NCBI GenBank assembly: GCA_027257055.1
Contig: JAPVLO010000056.1
Span: forward strand, 930,001-994,000
Length of the DNA stretch: 64,000 nucleotides
Reading direction: 5' to 3'
Source of the DNA: Cephalopachus bancanus
Lineage: Eukaryota; Chordata; Mammalia; Primates; Tarsiidae
Part shown: piece by piece, positions 33,430-46,460 of the stretch
Layout of the letters: every line of letters starts with the position of its first letter
Numbering within the stretch: position 1 is the first letter of the stretch
Position numbers and translations under genes: made by a program
Notes under the pieces: model-generated
What the model was told of the DNA's origin: nothing
The model's database searches: none
The model's input: the letters and a program-made list of their open reading frames with translations, nothing else

Positions 33430-33965
33430 CCTCATTGCGATTAGTATAAATTAAATACCTTATTGTGGCCTGCACAGCTCTCTAGGCCTGTCCCTGCCTG
33501 CCTCTCTGAGGTCATTTGCTTCCTCTTCTTCACTTTGCCCCAGGCTTGCTGGCATCCTTTCTGCTCTTTGACCTATACCAAGCTTATTCCTGCCTCAGGG
33601 TCTTTGTACTTACTGTTTTCTGTAACAGCATTGTATCTGATTATTTATGGCTGGCTTCTTTTAATGCAGATCTCATTTCATATGTCATCTCAGAGAGACC
33701 TCTGATTACACTGTATAATGTACCAGTTCTCCCCAATCCCACCAATTTCCATGTTCTATCTTTTCCCATAGGTATTACTACCATCTAAAATCATTGTGAC
33801 TTGTGTCTTTACTCGAAGTTTGTTTTCTTACTTCTCTATTTTTTTTATCTTCTCCCTTGCCACCAATAAAATGTGAGCCTCCTGATAGCAGGGACTTGTT
33901 TACTCTTCTACTTCCAGCACAAGAAACAGTATGTGGCACATAGTAGGGAATTAACAAGTACCTTG
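33430..33965 (+). mobile_element. L2
   Basis: A long stretch in L2 order: AGTGGCTCCTCATTGCGATT, TGGCCTGCACAGCTCTCTAG, CTGCCTCAGGGTCTTTGTAC, ATGTGAGCCTCCTGATAGCA, GGGACTTGTTTACTC and GCACATAGTAGGGAATTAAC. Confidence 0.85.
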
Positions 33966-36260
33966 ATATAATTTTTTAAAAACTTCTTATTTCCGTGTCC
34001 TGGGACACAGTCTTCCTTTCAGAGAGTCCTTATGACCACATCTTCTTGGAGGAGATGATGGTTGGGAAGTGGGTAATAATTGAGTAGTGTAGCTCAAATG
34101 GCCTGGGTGTGATCACAGGCATGCAGTCATTATAAAAAGGCCAGGCACAGAATGAGTTTTCCTGTCTCCTAATAAGTCCCAATGACTTAGCATGTAAGAG
34201 AACTAAGGAGCGGGCTAGAGAATCTAATTTTCTCCTGGAGTCCAATTTAAGAAGAGTATTGATGACAGCCAAGCCAAGGTAGATTTAACCTGAGATAAAT
34301 GACAGTGAAGCTTTAGGGTTCCTCACTTGTACAGGTGCCTCCCAACTCTGAGAAGGGCTCTAGCAGTGCCTTTGTGTGGTCATATAAATATGTATGTACA
34401 ATGTTCAAAAGTAAGGCTTAAATCAGCTCTGGCTACTGCTTCTCAATTCCAGCTCCCAATATGTCACACTTTCCCTTGTGTTGGCTGGTGTTGGAGGGCT
34501 GTGGGCATTGCTGGCATTTGGTGAGGGGAAGTTGGGTTGGGAATGCATTTGGTTTGAGTTTAGTTAGATTTATTGATGTGAATCACTGCCTTCTCCATCT
34601 AGAGCTGAGTTGTGATAGGTATCCTGTGACAGGAAAGTCTTCCAGGACTGTTTCAACCACCCACTGTGTTCCGGCAAGGCTGAAGGCAGGATCCCAGTAT
34701 GAACATATCTGCTATTCTGTCGCAGCAGAAATACATAAATAGGCAAGAAGAAACAAGACGGGGCCAGAAGCTAGTCTGTGGAAAATGCTTACAGTGATCA
34801 TATGTTTAAAATTGAAAGTGATAGATTTGGTTCTCCTTGGCGCTTGGTCAAAATGGAAGTTCTCTCCTAGAAGGAATATACTCAACAAGGCAGCATGGAC
34901 AATTGAAAGTTTCCCTTATGTTAATTAAGAAATAGAATTTATGAGCATTCCCTTGTTCACAGGGCACAGGCCTGTATCAGTATTACCAACAGCAAGAGCG
35001 TCAGCATGAAGTCTTGTGTCTTAAGCAACCCAAAGTGTCAAGTTCCATTCTAGGGCATCTAGCCTGTCTTAACAATGTATCTGACACATTGGTTTCAGAA
35101 GAAATAGAACCTAACATTATCATGAATGCAGCACTGAAGCCTGGTAAAACTAGTTTCTGTGCCATATTTCTATGCATACTTATCGACTTATCCTGTATGT
35201 GGTTTAAGAATAAATTAATTACATAGCTATGTAGCTTAATAAAATATAGAGGCAATTTAAAAATGACTTGGGTTTCTATTGCTATGTTCTAATTTTAGGT
35301 TAATTTTGTATCTGTTTTTCAGAATTATTGATAATATATGGATTCAAGACTTATACAAAGAAACTAAGTGGAAGCCAAAAAATGTAAACTGGGAAAAAAA
35401 AAAGAATATTAGCTGAAATTTCAAATGTCAAAAGCTCTTTTTTATATTGCAAAGATAACCCAAATCTCTGCCAGTCAATCTTATGAAGATGAGAAAAGAA
35501 TTATAATAGCCAAGAAAATATGGACAATGACATTGACAGCAGAGATAAAAAGAAGATGATGAGAATCAGGACACACCTAAACAGAAAACACCAAAGCACA
35601 CACACACACACACACAAAGACAAAAATCATAATAAAGAATAAGATAATTTGTACTTTCAAGAGAGCACACATAAAAGTCAGTAGTGGCTTTAGTTTGAGG
35701 AATTCATTGTGTCCTGTTAAAATGAGTAGTAATTTTATTCAACTTGATTTGGTGAAAGGCAGCTTAAAAAAAAATAACATAAAACTTTTTATATGCCATA
35801 CGAGGACATCAACATCAAGCTGATTAGTGAATGTAGTCAACTCAAGAAGTATTTAAGATTGGTCACACACAATACAACTTAAAATGCTCTAAATATCTTA
35901 CATCTCATATGTGAAAGAAACCTTACAGAGCTTTTCCTAACTTTGATGATAATCCTGAAAATTTACATGGCATTCTCAATAACAACTTGTGGAAACTTTT
36001 TCTAAACCATCCATAATGAAAACAAATTTCAAGGGTCCATGCTGGGGGAAGAAGGACTCAATTGCCTTTCTGTTCCTTCTGTAGAAAATCTGATAAAATT
36101 GATGTCATGTGAAGAGCACACAGTCAAAATTGTAAAATAAAGTTAATACAAATAAACATTTAGGATTTTATGATATTTTCCTGCTTTTAAAAACTTATGA
36201 CTTACGCTGATTTATTTTCTCATTCTAAATAAATATTCACTCTTGAAACTAATTTTGTAT
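33966..36260. other. Unique sequence with a short (CA)n at about 35597-35616
   Basis: No gene recognised. 35230-36260 is AT-rich. Open frames do not exceed 93 codons and match nothing I know. Confidence 0.55.
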
Positions 36261-36264
36261 TCAC

Positions 36265-36268
<4 letters not shown>

Positions 36269-36306
<38 letters not shown>

Positions 36307-36323
36307 TGTGTATGTGTGTGTGT
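36269..36323. repeat. (GT)n microsatellite
   Basis: About 54 bp of GT with interruptions TGGTG and TATG. Confidence 0.95.
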
Positions 36324-36660
36324 TTTCTCTAGGAACAAATTATGTGCTTTAAGCCACATCAAACCTAAACGGGTTTCTGCCTCCAGTAGACAGAACATGG
36401 TATCTGTGGCTTCTGTGGCTCTCAGGATGGAGAAACATGAGACACAAACCTATTCTAGCAATGCCTAGAGATCCAGGAGACAGGAATTTCTCAAGTAAAG
36501 TACCACATAAAATTTATGTTTTTTGAAACAATTAACTACTCCTTAACCCACAAGGCAAGAGCTCCACGATATGGCATTACCCAGGTAAATCACGAACAAA
36601 AAGCATTATCTTGTCTTTCCACCTCAAAACATTTGTGGTTTTTTGTTTGATTGTTTCCTA

Positions 36661-37068
36661 GTATACCAGGTTGTCCCCACAAAATTCATGTCTACCTGGA
36701 AACTCAGAATGTGATTTCATTTGGAAATAGGGTCTTTGCAGATGTAATTTGTGAAGCTATTAGATTAGGGTTGGCCCTAAATCTGGTGTCCTTATGGGAA
36801 AGCTAGGTGAAGAAAGACACAGAGACACAGAAGAGAAGGTTATGTGAAGTTGGAGGTAAAATGTCACAAGCCAACAAACACCTGGAGCTACCAGGAGCTG
36901 GAGGAAGCAAGGGACAATTCTCCCCTAGAGACTTAGGGGAGAGTATAGCACTGTTAGTTTCCTCATTTAGCACGTTTAGCCTCTAGAACTGTGAGAGAAT
37001 ATGTTTCTATTGTTTTAAGTCACCTAGTTTGTGATAATTTGTTATGGCAGACCTAAGAAACGGATACA
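36661..37068 (+). mobile_element. MLT1-type MaLR solo LTR
   Basis: CAGAATGTGATTTCATTTGG, AAATAGGGTCTTTGCAGATG, TGGTGTCCTTATGGGAAAGC, AAGACACAGAGACACAGAAG, TAGCCTCTAGAACTGTGAGA and TTTAAGTCACCTAGTTTGTG give the complete MLT1 order on the plus strand. No internal sequence is attached. Confidence 0.9.
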
Positions 37069-39060
37069 CGGGTATACCTTGGGTAAGGAGGGGGCAGGTG
37101 CTAATAATAGTTTCAAGACAAGCAAGCAGAGAAACTCTTGTCCCCACTGCCCCATGCCTTCATTACAAAACAGACATTCATGGGCTTTTATTATACATAA
37201 ATTTTTGTGTAGGCCACAGGAGGCAGAGAGAGCAGTTAGACAAAGTCCTGGCCTCATGGATCTTAGGAGCTAGGAGAGAGACTGCCTAGAAATAAAGATG
37301 GCTGTTTTCTCAGGGGAGATAAAGCAGAGTAGGGATCCAGACCACGTTCCCCACAGGGTTTCCTGTGGTGGCAAGAGAACTGGTTAAGGGTTGTGAGTGG
37401 TATGGGACTAAACCGACAGCAAGCTGGAGAAAGGTTTGGGTGCAGGATAGAGGGAGAAGGAGGGAGAAAGAGATGGGCTTTGGGCTGTTTTTATGAGGAG
37501 AGAGGAAAGTGCTTAAAAGACTATTTTTCCAAAGGATTTCTGGGTGGGGTGCCGTACAAATGTTTAGTGTTGTGCTTTTGACAAAATCAACAGTGAAATT
37601 CTCTATTATTATCCAAAGCTTTCAGAGTGAGATTAATGTTTTATAGATGTGGCATCTTGCAGATACATGGACATGAGGCCTTCTGGCTTTATGTAGATTA
37701 CTCGTGGACACAAATATTCGAAAAAGAAGGTGGGATGTGAGCTGGGCAAGAGACAAGCTGCAAAATAAGCAACAGTTGAGGCCAGAGAAGATGAAGCCAT
37801 ATTTTTATTTGGGAGCTACTCTTTGCTCTCCTGAGATTTCCCACAACCTAATGCAACTTCCCCCAAGAAAGGCAATTTGTTGCTGAGTAAGCAATCATAT
37901 CTCCGGGGTGACTGTGACTACTGATGCTAATAATATCTGTCCCTCTGCCCTGCAATAAGCAGGGAACAGCTAGAGTCCATTGACTTTAGAACATGCGCTT
38001 AGACTCTTCAGTCTCAATGCTGCCCAGAAACCCTAGCTAAATTTCTCTCTCCATTTAGGCATAATCTCTGAGAGCTCTCTGCAAACTCTTCCTTCTGTTA
38101 ATCCCTCTTTCTACCTTCAGGGTGGATTTGCCAGGGGTTCTGAACAGATCCTTAGCTGCTAATGTGGTATGTTATTTCTAAGACTTGTATTTTATATAGT
38201 GCATCATAAAATTCAATCCCAGGGCCCAGGTGGCTTAGGGAATGTTCAATGTTCAAATGTTCTACTTATTTGGAAGCAAGGGGGGGCTAGTCCTAAAAAA
38301 AATCCTTTTACATCTTGGCCAAGTCCCTGATGTACAGTTGAACCACATCATAAAAGACTTAATGGTTATGGCAGGGTCACTGGATTGAATCATCTCTCTA
38401 CCCAGATGATGAGTCTTTGGGATTGGGACTGTTCCCAAACTCAGAAAACTTTAAACTGCAAACTTGGGTACCTGGGGAGTTGGCTGTAGCCACCTGCTTT
38501 TTTGGAAACTAAAGAGGAAAAGGCATCTGTCCATTGTGTTCCCTTGGTACTAGCCCCAACTGACTCTAAACACAGCATTCGGTGGAAAATAAGCTCCCAC
38601 ATGATGTCAGAGTTGGGAAGAAACTGCATCCCAAATATCCCTCATGGCCAGCAGTCAATTCTTGATTTTTTTGGTCTCTCTTGTCTTTCCCAGAAAACAT
38701 GTTCTCTTCTAGCCATGGCTTAACATCTACAAAAACCGTATCTTCCACCTCAGCATGAACTTACTAAACTCTACTATTTTCACTGCCAGGTGGGGGGTTT
38801 AGACCTGTCTCTGCTTCTTGATGGCTACGTGAGCCAGATGGGTCACTTTCCTCTCTGTCTTGATTTTTCCCACGTGTAGAGCAAGGTGGAACACTGTGGA
38901 CTCTCCACATTCTGATGGGGAGAAGACTTTGCTTTCTCCCAGAGAACCAGTGATTCTGATCATCTGTAACATATTATCTCTTACGCTAGATGTCACTAGC
39001 AATTTTAGCAGTGTAGCATGGTCCCCCAAATCCTCTATCTTCTATATTAGCCAAACTACA
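37069..39060. other. Unique sequence
   Basis: No gene recognised. Overlapping short frames at 37031-37289 on both strands (up to 81 codons) lie at the MLT1 edge and in unique DNA. Confidence 0.55.
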
Positions 39061-39567
39061 TGTGATAGTTAATTTCATGTGCCAACTTGACTGGGTTAGG
39101 GATACCCAGATAGCTGGTAAAACATTACTTCTGGGTGTGTCAATAAGGGTGTTTCTGGAAGAGATGAACATTTGAATCAGTAGTCTAGTAAAGACGGCTC
39201 ACTCTCACTAATGTGGGTGGGCACCATCCAATCTATTGAGGGCCCAAATAGGATAAAAATGTAGAGGGAGGGTGAATTTGCTCTCTCTCTTCAGCTGGGA
39301 CATCTACCTTTTCCTATTTCTGGGATGTACACCAGCAGCACCTCAGGTTCTCGAAACTTTGGCTTCAGACCAGGAGTTACATCACAAGCTTCCCTGTTTT
39401 TTGTGTCATTCTTGGACTGAATTATACCATTGGCATTCCTGGTTCTCCAACATATAAACGGCATATCATAGAAGTTTTTGACTTTCATAATTATGAGAGC
39501 CAATTTCCAAAATAAATCTCCATATACATCTTATTGGTTCTTGTTTCTCTGGAGAATACTAATACCT
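39061..39567 (+). mobile_element. ERVL-type solo LTR (MLT2-like)
   Basis: It begins TGTGATAGTTAATTTCATGT and continues GCCAACTTGACTGGGTTAGG, TACTTCTGGGTGTGTCAATA, TGTGGGTGGGCACCATCCAA, TGAGGGCCCAAATAGGATAA, GGTGAATTTGCTCTCTC and TTGGTTCTTGTTTCTCTGGA, ending near CTAATACC. Typical MLT2 order and length. No viral genes adjoin it that I can identify. Confidence 0.88.
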
Positions 39568-41784
39568 CTGTGGAGTTATTGCATGGACTAGCCCTGGGAG
39601 AGTCAATCACATTATATTCTATCTATAAATGGTGCCTCAGAGTTGTACAACCTGGCAGGGGGTCCTTTATGATATGGTAGAAATTCTATTTCTGCATATT
39701 TTGGTTCTATGATGAAGACAGTAATCTCAGTGACTTCTGCTTCCAGGAATAGAAAGTGTTTTTTTAAATACTATTTTGTGAGGGACGGGGATCTTCAGGG
39801 GCTTCTCCTTGGCCTTTCCTACTTGGCTTTTTCTTCCTCTTCTTCTTCTTCTTCTTCTTTTTTTTTTTGGCTTCTTCTTCATAGATTAAGAAGTCAGTCT
39901 ATAGACTCTGAGTTCCTAAGGATATGTTTCCAGCATTATATCCAGAAATTCCAGGATGGATCTAAAGTTTCCACTGAACTTACAATGAAACAAAGTTGAA
40001 TTAAAATTCCATTTATTACTTGACCTCTGTAAGCCCTCACTCTGCTTGCTGAACCGCAGTAAGCTCTAGACCCTAGAATTTAGTGTTTAATTAAGTCCAG
40101 GGCCACATAAATCCTCAGAGATGTATTTACCCTGTTAAGAAGGCACAGGGACTTTTGGGGAAGGCAGAAAAAAGATTTGCAGTGCACACCTTCAGTATTA
40201 TTATAGTCAATTGTTTTCTCTTTAAGAGTACTTGTCCATTTCTCCATTCAAGGGACTTTGGGTTTGTTCAGATATGGAAATTGCAGTGGGGACTGCAACA
40301 ATATTATTGGTATAATATCTTTGTGTCACAAGGCTATGCAAATCAAATAGATCCTTGATGAGATGCCAGTTTATTTAACATCTAGTGTATCCCAAGGTCA
40401 ACTGTACTCTCTAAAGGTCCCAACACATCAGACACTGCAATATTGTTGCCTATTATGAGGACCACACCTAGTTTGTGGTCAACTGCAGGCTGCAGGTAAC
40501 ATTCTTCTAATTGGCCTTGGCCCCAGTGCATTTCTGTCAGCCTAGTGAAATCAGAAACTCCATTCTATCTAGAACTCCTTTCATCAGTCTCCCTCACCCA
40601 CAGAGAGACTCCATCAGAGCAATTTTTAGTGATGCTGGCACTCTCCATCAAAGTATATCTTAAGGTCTTGGCAGGAGAATTTGTTCAGACCAACATGGTG
40701 TTCCTTAGTAAGGGGTGAACTTACTAAGTTCACCCTTATGATAATCCACTCTAGCATTTCTACCCCTCAAGCACTTTGATTTCCTTTTTCTGTGAATACC
40801 AAAGGATTTCTGGACTTTTCAACTTTCTTTCTTTATGTTGTTACTATGTCTGTTTCCACCAGTGCTCAAGCTAGACAATAAACCCAGAATCATGAAGGAT
40901 ACCCTACTGATAACTTTAGTCAGATGTATTAGGCTCTTCTCTCTTGGGACTGAAGCACTCTCAGATTCTAAACTAATACTCACTTCTTCCCTCGGGTTTG
41001 ATTTTGCAATGGTCTCCTTTCCATCATTTGAAGCACTTGTAGATTTGATTCTAATTATGCACATAAGTCTGAAGGTGATGGTGGAGGGAGGTCATTTATC
41101 TTGACATCCTCTTGCAGGGCATTTCCTGTGGGCGAGGGAGTGGTAGGTTCTTTCAGCAATGAAGCCTCGTCAAACAAGGCAAGAGTTTCTGCTTCTACTG
41201 CTAAAGAAGGTTCTTTTCCTAGAGAGCACCTGGCCAACATCTCACTTCCTTCACTTTTCTGCAGGATTAAGCTATACCAACTTGCTTAAGAGGGAAATTG
41301 CATTTTCCAAAATCCACGTTCCTACATCCTTCTAGGTTAGATTTGGTGGGGTGATGGGGTAGTGGAGGAAGGAACAAGCATGAAATCTGGAAGGCTGAAG
41401 TGGAACCCTAGTCTTTAGGAAAGTAGTTATGGTCAGATGTGGTGATAGACACAGAAGTGCCTGGCAGACCCCTGCTTGGGCTCACTCTCTTTCCTCTACA
41501 CCCAGATCCTTGCCCATGTCCCTGTAGAGGTGGTAGCCTTTCAAGAGCCGTTTCTATGAGTTTTCTTTGTGGTTTCTCTTCAGGGGCTGCACATCCTGCC
41601 TTCTCAGGGTCGTTGCAAATTTCAATTTATCTACCTGAGCCAGTGTTTCAGAAGGACTAGATAGTGACCTTCTGCCAACTACCGATTCAAACCTTCACCT
41701 TTCCCAGCTTCTCCCACTATTGGATAAGGTCTAATTCCTATTTTAAATCTTGTATTTCCATAATAGTCATAGTGCCTCTGCTGA
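39568..41784. other. Unclassified sequence, possibly old ERV internal remains; (TTC)n at about 39832-39860
   Basis: A TTC/T-rich tract lies just upstream of GGCTTCTTCTTCATAGATTA. From 40390 to 41290 the minus strand has two overlapping open frames (81 and 61 codons) with composition more coding-like than the neighbourhood. I cannot assign them to a family. A near-perfect hairpin lies at 40709-40738. Confidence 0.4.
40709..40738. repeat. 14-bp inverted repeat with one-base loop
   Basis: The left arm TAAGGGGTGAACTTA and the complement of TAAGTTCACCCTTA match except for one extra G, separated by a single C. Confidence 0.9.
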
Positions 41785-42100
41785 ACCCAGACTGATACAT
41801 CTCTGCTCAAATGTTGCCTTATAAGTGAGGCATCTTCTGAGCACACTATATACAATTATGAATCCTTCTAGTTCCAGCACTCTTCATCCTCTTTATTCTG
41901 CCTTTATTTTTCTCCATAACACTTATCACCACCTGATATATATATATATATTTAATATTTGCTTGTATATTTCTTTGTTGTTTCTTTCTTCTTGACTAGA
42001 GTGTAAGTTCCAGGAACTTGTCTGCTATGTTCAATACCGTATCCTTAGTACTTGGTGCATATTAAGTTCTCAATAAATATTTTGCATGAATGGATGAGCC
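41785..42100 (+). mobile_element. L2
   Basis: CTGCTCAAATGTTGCCTTAT, TTGACTAGAGTGTAAGTTCC, AGGAACTTGTCTGCTATGTT and GTGCATATTAAGTTCTCAAT are in L2 order. A short (TA)n lies at 41939-41951. Confidence 0.85.
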
Positions 42101-43067
42101 TATTTCTTTTATCTGCTATATGAGAAATAGGTTTTATCTAAAAAAGTGTTCTGCTGCTAAAATATTTAAAAGAGCACTATTGGATGCTGTTTCAGGAACG
42201 GGACATACAGAGATAAAAATATCTATTGCCACTTAGTAGGTGTTTAATAAATATTTGTTATATGAATGTAAATAAAAGAATAAATGAATGAATAAGTGAC
42301 TAAATAGCCCTTTACCAAAGGATCTCATAATTTCCCCAGATATTGTTGAATAATGAGACATTAAAAAAAAGATAATAGAGGCTCACAAAATATATTTTTC
42401 ATCAAATGCAAATGACCAAATATCAAAATCAATATTTGCTTAAAGCCTGATATTAACATCATAGAAGGGAAACTTCTGAGAGACAAGAGTACATTTTATA
42501 TATTAATAAAAATTAATTATTAGTACCAGTTTATGATTAAAATTTCTAGTGGTCAAACTTTAAAAGTTTGATAAACAAAGGACAAAAACCATAATTTTCA
42601 GCATTCTTAGTTGTCCTATCATTACTTAAGTTTCTAGAAAAATTTTAGGTTCAAAAAGTATAACGTGCTTTCCCCAAAGTTGTCTAGCTAAAGGACTATC
42701 TGTTAGTAGTCACGTAAAATACCAATTTATTTCCCTTTTTCACTACTTGAAAATTTGACAAAACATCAACAGCTTTTACAGTAAAGATTGAATATTGCAG
42801 TGTTTACTCTTGCAATAATAAATACAAATTATACTGAACTATTGATTGATTATGCATAAAGCACAACAGAGCATTTAAAAAAATAAGTCACATCAAGAAT
42901 GATCACCTATATTTAAAAATGAATAAGCAGATATTGAAAATTCCTTCAATAGACTTGCCTTGTGTGAATTACTGATGTTACCAGATATGATGCTGACTTA
43001 TGTTGTCACACAATTACTGGTCACACACAAGTTCAGGAGTGCCATAAACAACATCTAAGGAGTTAAA
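42101..43067. other. AT-rich unique sequence
   Basis: TTAGTAGGTGTTTAATAAAT near 42235 is the tail of an old MIR or L2. The remainder is unrecognised. Confidence 0.5.
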
Positions 43068-43375
43068 ACCTGGCTCGCACTTGTAATCCCACCATTTTGG
43101 GAAGTGGAGGTGAGAGGATTGCCTGAGCCCAGGGGCTTAAGACAAGTCTGGGCAACTTGGCGAGACCTTGTCTCTACAATCAATCAAAAAATTAGCCAGG
43201 CATGGTATGTAGCTGTAGTTCCAGCGACTTGGAAGGATGAGATGAAAGAATCGCCTGAGCCTAGCAGGTCAAGGTTATGGTAGTTATGAGTGTGCCACTG
43301 CACTCCAGTTTGGGCTACAGAGTGAGACTCTTGACACAAAGTGAATAAATAAATAAATAAATAAGAGGCAAAACC
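43068..43375 (+). mobile_element. Strepsirrhine-type Alu, diverged
   Basis: GCACTTGTAATCCCACCATT, GCAACTTGGCGAGACCTTGT and CTACAATCAATCAAAAAATT are present, with an AAAT-rich tail. Confidence 0.88.
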
Positions 43376-44084
43376 CAAAGTTAAGCTGAAACTGAAAGTA
43401 ATATTTGGGTCAAATTCTGAGATAAAAGCAAGGATTTGGTGCGTTTCTAAATGATACCTCACATATTTTTTTGGTTTGTTTTGGTCTTGTTTTGTTTTCA
43501 AACTCATAACCTTTCAAAAACACTATTGGGTAGATTGTAGATAGGGTGGTTTTTCACTCAACTCATTTCATGAATGAGAAGACTGAGGCTGAGAGACTTT
43601 TAGTTGACTACATGGTAGGATGTACCAGAGTTGGTTTTCTGATAGTATTTCTGGGTTCTTTGTTCAGTGTTCTATGTTATGAGGCCCTTCACTCTCTTCA
43701 TAAGGGCTCCCCAAAAAGCAGAACCCAAAACAAAGACTTGTGTGCAGGCGGTTTATTTGGAAAGTGATCCTAGGGAGCTGGAGTGATCTTCGTGAGAAGT
43801 CAGTTAGGGAAGGAGAGAAGTCAGTGCAAAGGCAGGCTATTGAGTTACCCACTGTTTGGGGTGACAACTAATTCTTGACCTCGTGAGGCCTTCAGAGGTG
43901 TCTTATGGATTGCATCTCAGAACTGCACAGGGGATGAAAAAGGAAGCATTTGCATATTGGATCAAAAATGACCCCATAGTCTTTAGCCCCACCCCTGCTT
44001 TCTGGTTGCACCTATGTTGTCTTACCATGGACTTTCCATGTCAAGGCAGCAGAGAAGCCCCAGGGACAGGAAGTGAGAAATACG
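43376..44084. other. Unique sequence
   Basis: GAAGACTGAGGCTGAGAGAC near 43578 is a MIR trace. Nothing else recognised. Confidence 0.5.
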
Positions 44085-44300
44085 GTCTAGCACTGATTCT
44101 GGAGCCAGAGTACCTGGGTCAGAATCCTGGCCTGCCACCTGAGTGACCTTCGGCAAGTTATTTAACTTCTCTGTTTCTCTATCTGGAAAATGAGATGAGA
44201 CTAACAGTCACTGAATCATTGGGATAGCCTGGCTTAACACATGCAACGTGTTTAGTACAATAACTGCCACATGAGAGATGCTCAGTGCATGTTAGGCATC
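44085..44300 (+). mobile_element. MIR
   Basis: TAGCACTGATTCTGGAGCCA, GAGTACCTGGGTCAGAATCC, AGTGACCTTCGGCAAGTTAT, TTAACTTCTCTGTTTCTCTA and AACACATGCAACGTGTTTAG follow MIR order over nearly its full length. Confidence 0.88.
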
Positions 44301-44964
44301 ACTACTGGGGAAAGACTGTGTGGCTTCTTATTGTTTAGGTTTAGGAACCTGAACTTAATAGTGAGAGCAGTTGGGAGCCCTCTCATGTGTTGAGCAGTGG
44401 AGCGACCGGAGCACCTCGGTGTTGACGTGATTAGCTTGCCAACTTGTTTTGAACACACTCATAATCACACAGATTTGAAAGCAGGAGGCTTTAGAGGATG
44501 CCTACGTGTGAAGGATCTAACGGAACCCTCTGACACAGGTACAACTGATGAATGCTCAAGTTTTTCTAAGGATCAGCAGGCTGATGCAAAGATGTTCTTT
44601 GGCATTGCCTGCCTGGCCTCAGTCCCAAGGATATTGACATCAGACAATAATTGCCGGATGCTTTAGGTACTTAAAAATAGAAGGAAGGCTGCTGTCTACA
44701 TAATTTAGAAATTTGGCATGGTTCAAGGAACACAAGCTTAGACTCTTAGATTTACATTTGTCTCCGGATTTGGTGACCTTTGGTGAGTTTCTTTGCCTCT
44801 CTGAGTTTAGAAGGTCTATTAGAGCATCTGACTGACTTGTCAGCAGCACTCCTAAAATAGAAAGAAGATGTCTACTTCACAGTAGTTTTTGAAAATTAAT
44901 GAAATTAATGCTCTACTGCCCCGGTACAGTGAGAGACTCTCAGTAGGCCTTCAATAAGTAGAGT
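44301..44964. other. Unique sequence with a MIR-like fragment (44725-44860)
   Basis: TTTGGTGACCTTTGGTGAGT and TTCTTTGCCTCTCTGAGTTT suggest a diverged MIR. The remainder is unrecognised. Confidence 0.5.
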
Positions 44965-45259
44965 GGCCGGGCTCAGTGGCTCAGCCTGTGATCCCAGCAC
45001 TTTGGGAGGCCGAGGTGAATGGATTGCCTGAGCCTGCAGGTTTGAGACCTGCCTGGGCAACTTGGCGAGACCTCATCTCTACAGTAAATCAAAAATCAGC
45101 CGGGCATGGTAGCACACGCCTGTAGTTCCGGCTACTTGGAGGGCTGAGGCAGAAGGATTGCCAGAGCCCAGCAGGGTGAGGCTGCAGTGGCCAGCAGCTT
45201 GCCACTGTACTCCAGTCTGGGCGACAGAGTGAGACTCCAACTAAAAAAAAAAAAATAAT
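44965..45259 (+). mobile_element. Strepsirrhine-type Alu
   Basis: GGCCGGGCTCAGTGGCTCAG opens the element. The exact duplication AATAAGTAGAGTG flanks it (right copy 45260-45272). The interarm linker is CTACAGTAAATCAAAAATCA. Confidence 0.94.
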
Positions 45260-45547
45260 AATAAGTAGAGTGTTTTGAAGCAGATAATAGTATGTTTATA
45301 ATAATAATTAGTATTATATAGGGTTATTCTAAGGAGTAAAAGACATGAGGTATACTTATTGTGATATTTGGTATAGAGTAGGTGCTAAATAAATACTAGT
45401 TTACAGCTGTCCTCTGCCTCCCACCTCCCATTGGGCTGCCTGTCATTTCCCTAGGGTCTGTGCTGTTACCAATGGACAGTTTATAGGACAAAAACAAAGT
45501 GTGAGTTTTCTTAGTTCCTCAGTTCTCTGGTGCCCAGGACAACGGTC

Positions 45548-45815
45548 TTAGTCAGTTTGGGCTGCTTTAATAAGTTATCAATAGGCTGGGTAGCTTTAAC
45601 AACAAACACTTATTTTTCACAGTTCTGGAGGCTGAGAAGTAAGATTAACATGCCCGGGGATCCAGTGTCTGGTGAGGGCCACTTCCCAGCTTACTGAAGG
45701 CTGCCTTCTCGCTGTGTTCTTACATGGTGGAAGGGGAGAGACAGTTCCTCAGTGTCTTCTTATAAGGGCACTAAGCCCATTCATGAGGGCTCCATCCTTA
45801 TGACCTAATTTTCAA
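45548..45815 (-). mobile_element. MaLR-type LTR fragment, antisense
   Basis: GTCAGTTTGGGCTGCTTTAA, TTTTTCACAGTTCTGGAGGC, AGTGTCTGGTGAGGGCCACT, ATGGTGGAAGGGGAGAGACA and GGGCACTAAGCCCATTCATG are present. Confidence 0.75.
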
Positions 45816-46460
45816 TATTTACTGGATGTATTTCCAATCATTCTCCATTATCTTCCTTGATTTATTAATCTATCTTTTTACCAAACCACTGTCTTGATTA
45901 CTATTGTTGCATAGTAAATCTTGAAATTCAGTAGTATTACTTCTCAAATGTTCTTTTCCAAAGTTGTTCTGACTATTGCAGTTTCTTTACATTTATCTAT
46001 GAATTTTAGAATTAAATGATTAATTCTATTTTTTAAAAACTGTTGGATTTTTTTTAGATTTCATTCAATCTTTTGATCAATTTCAGAAGAAGTGAAAGCT
46101 TAGCAATATTGTTTCCTATTTAGAGACACATTTCCCTCCATTTATTAAGGTCTTAATTTCAGCAACAATTTGTAGTTCCCAGTGCAAAGGTCTTTCATAT
46201 CTTTTGTCAGGTTCAATGCTATATTTCGTATTTTATGCTATTGTGAATGTGTTTTAATTTCAATTTCTTATTCTTCATTGCTAAGTAAATAGAATTTGAT
46301 TGATTTTGTGTTTCGATCTTGTATCCTGCAATCTTGGTAAACTCACTAATATGTTCCACTTCTTTAGATTCCTTTACATTTTCTGTGTAAGTAGTCATTG
46401 TCACCTATGAATAAAGACTGTTTTATTTCTTCCTTCTGTATATGCTTTATGTATTTTAAA
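45816..46460 (-). mobile_element. L1 ORF2 fragment, antisense
   Basis: TACCAAACCACTGTCTTGAT, GTAGTATTACTTCTCAAATG, TTCTGACTATTGCAGTTTCT and CTTGTATCCTGCAATCTTGG are antisense L1 ORF2 landmarks. Confidence 0.8.

Noticed and set aside
39061..41290. Full ERVL provirus (LTR plus internal region)
   Set aside because: Only one LTR is recognisable, no second LTR or clear gag/pol words are seen downstream, and the open frames run on the opposite strand.
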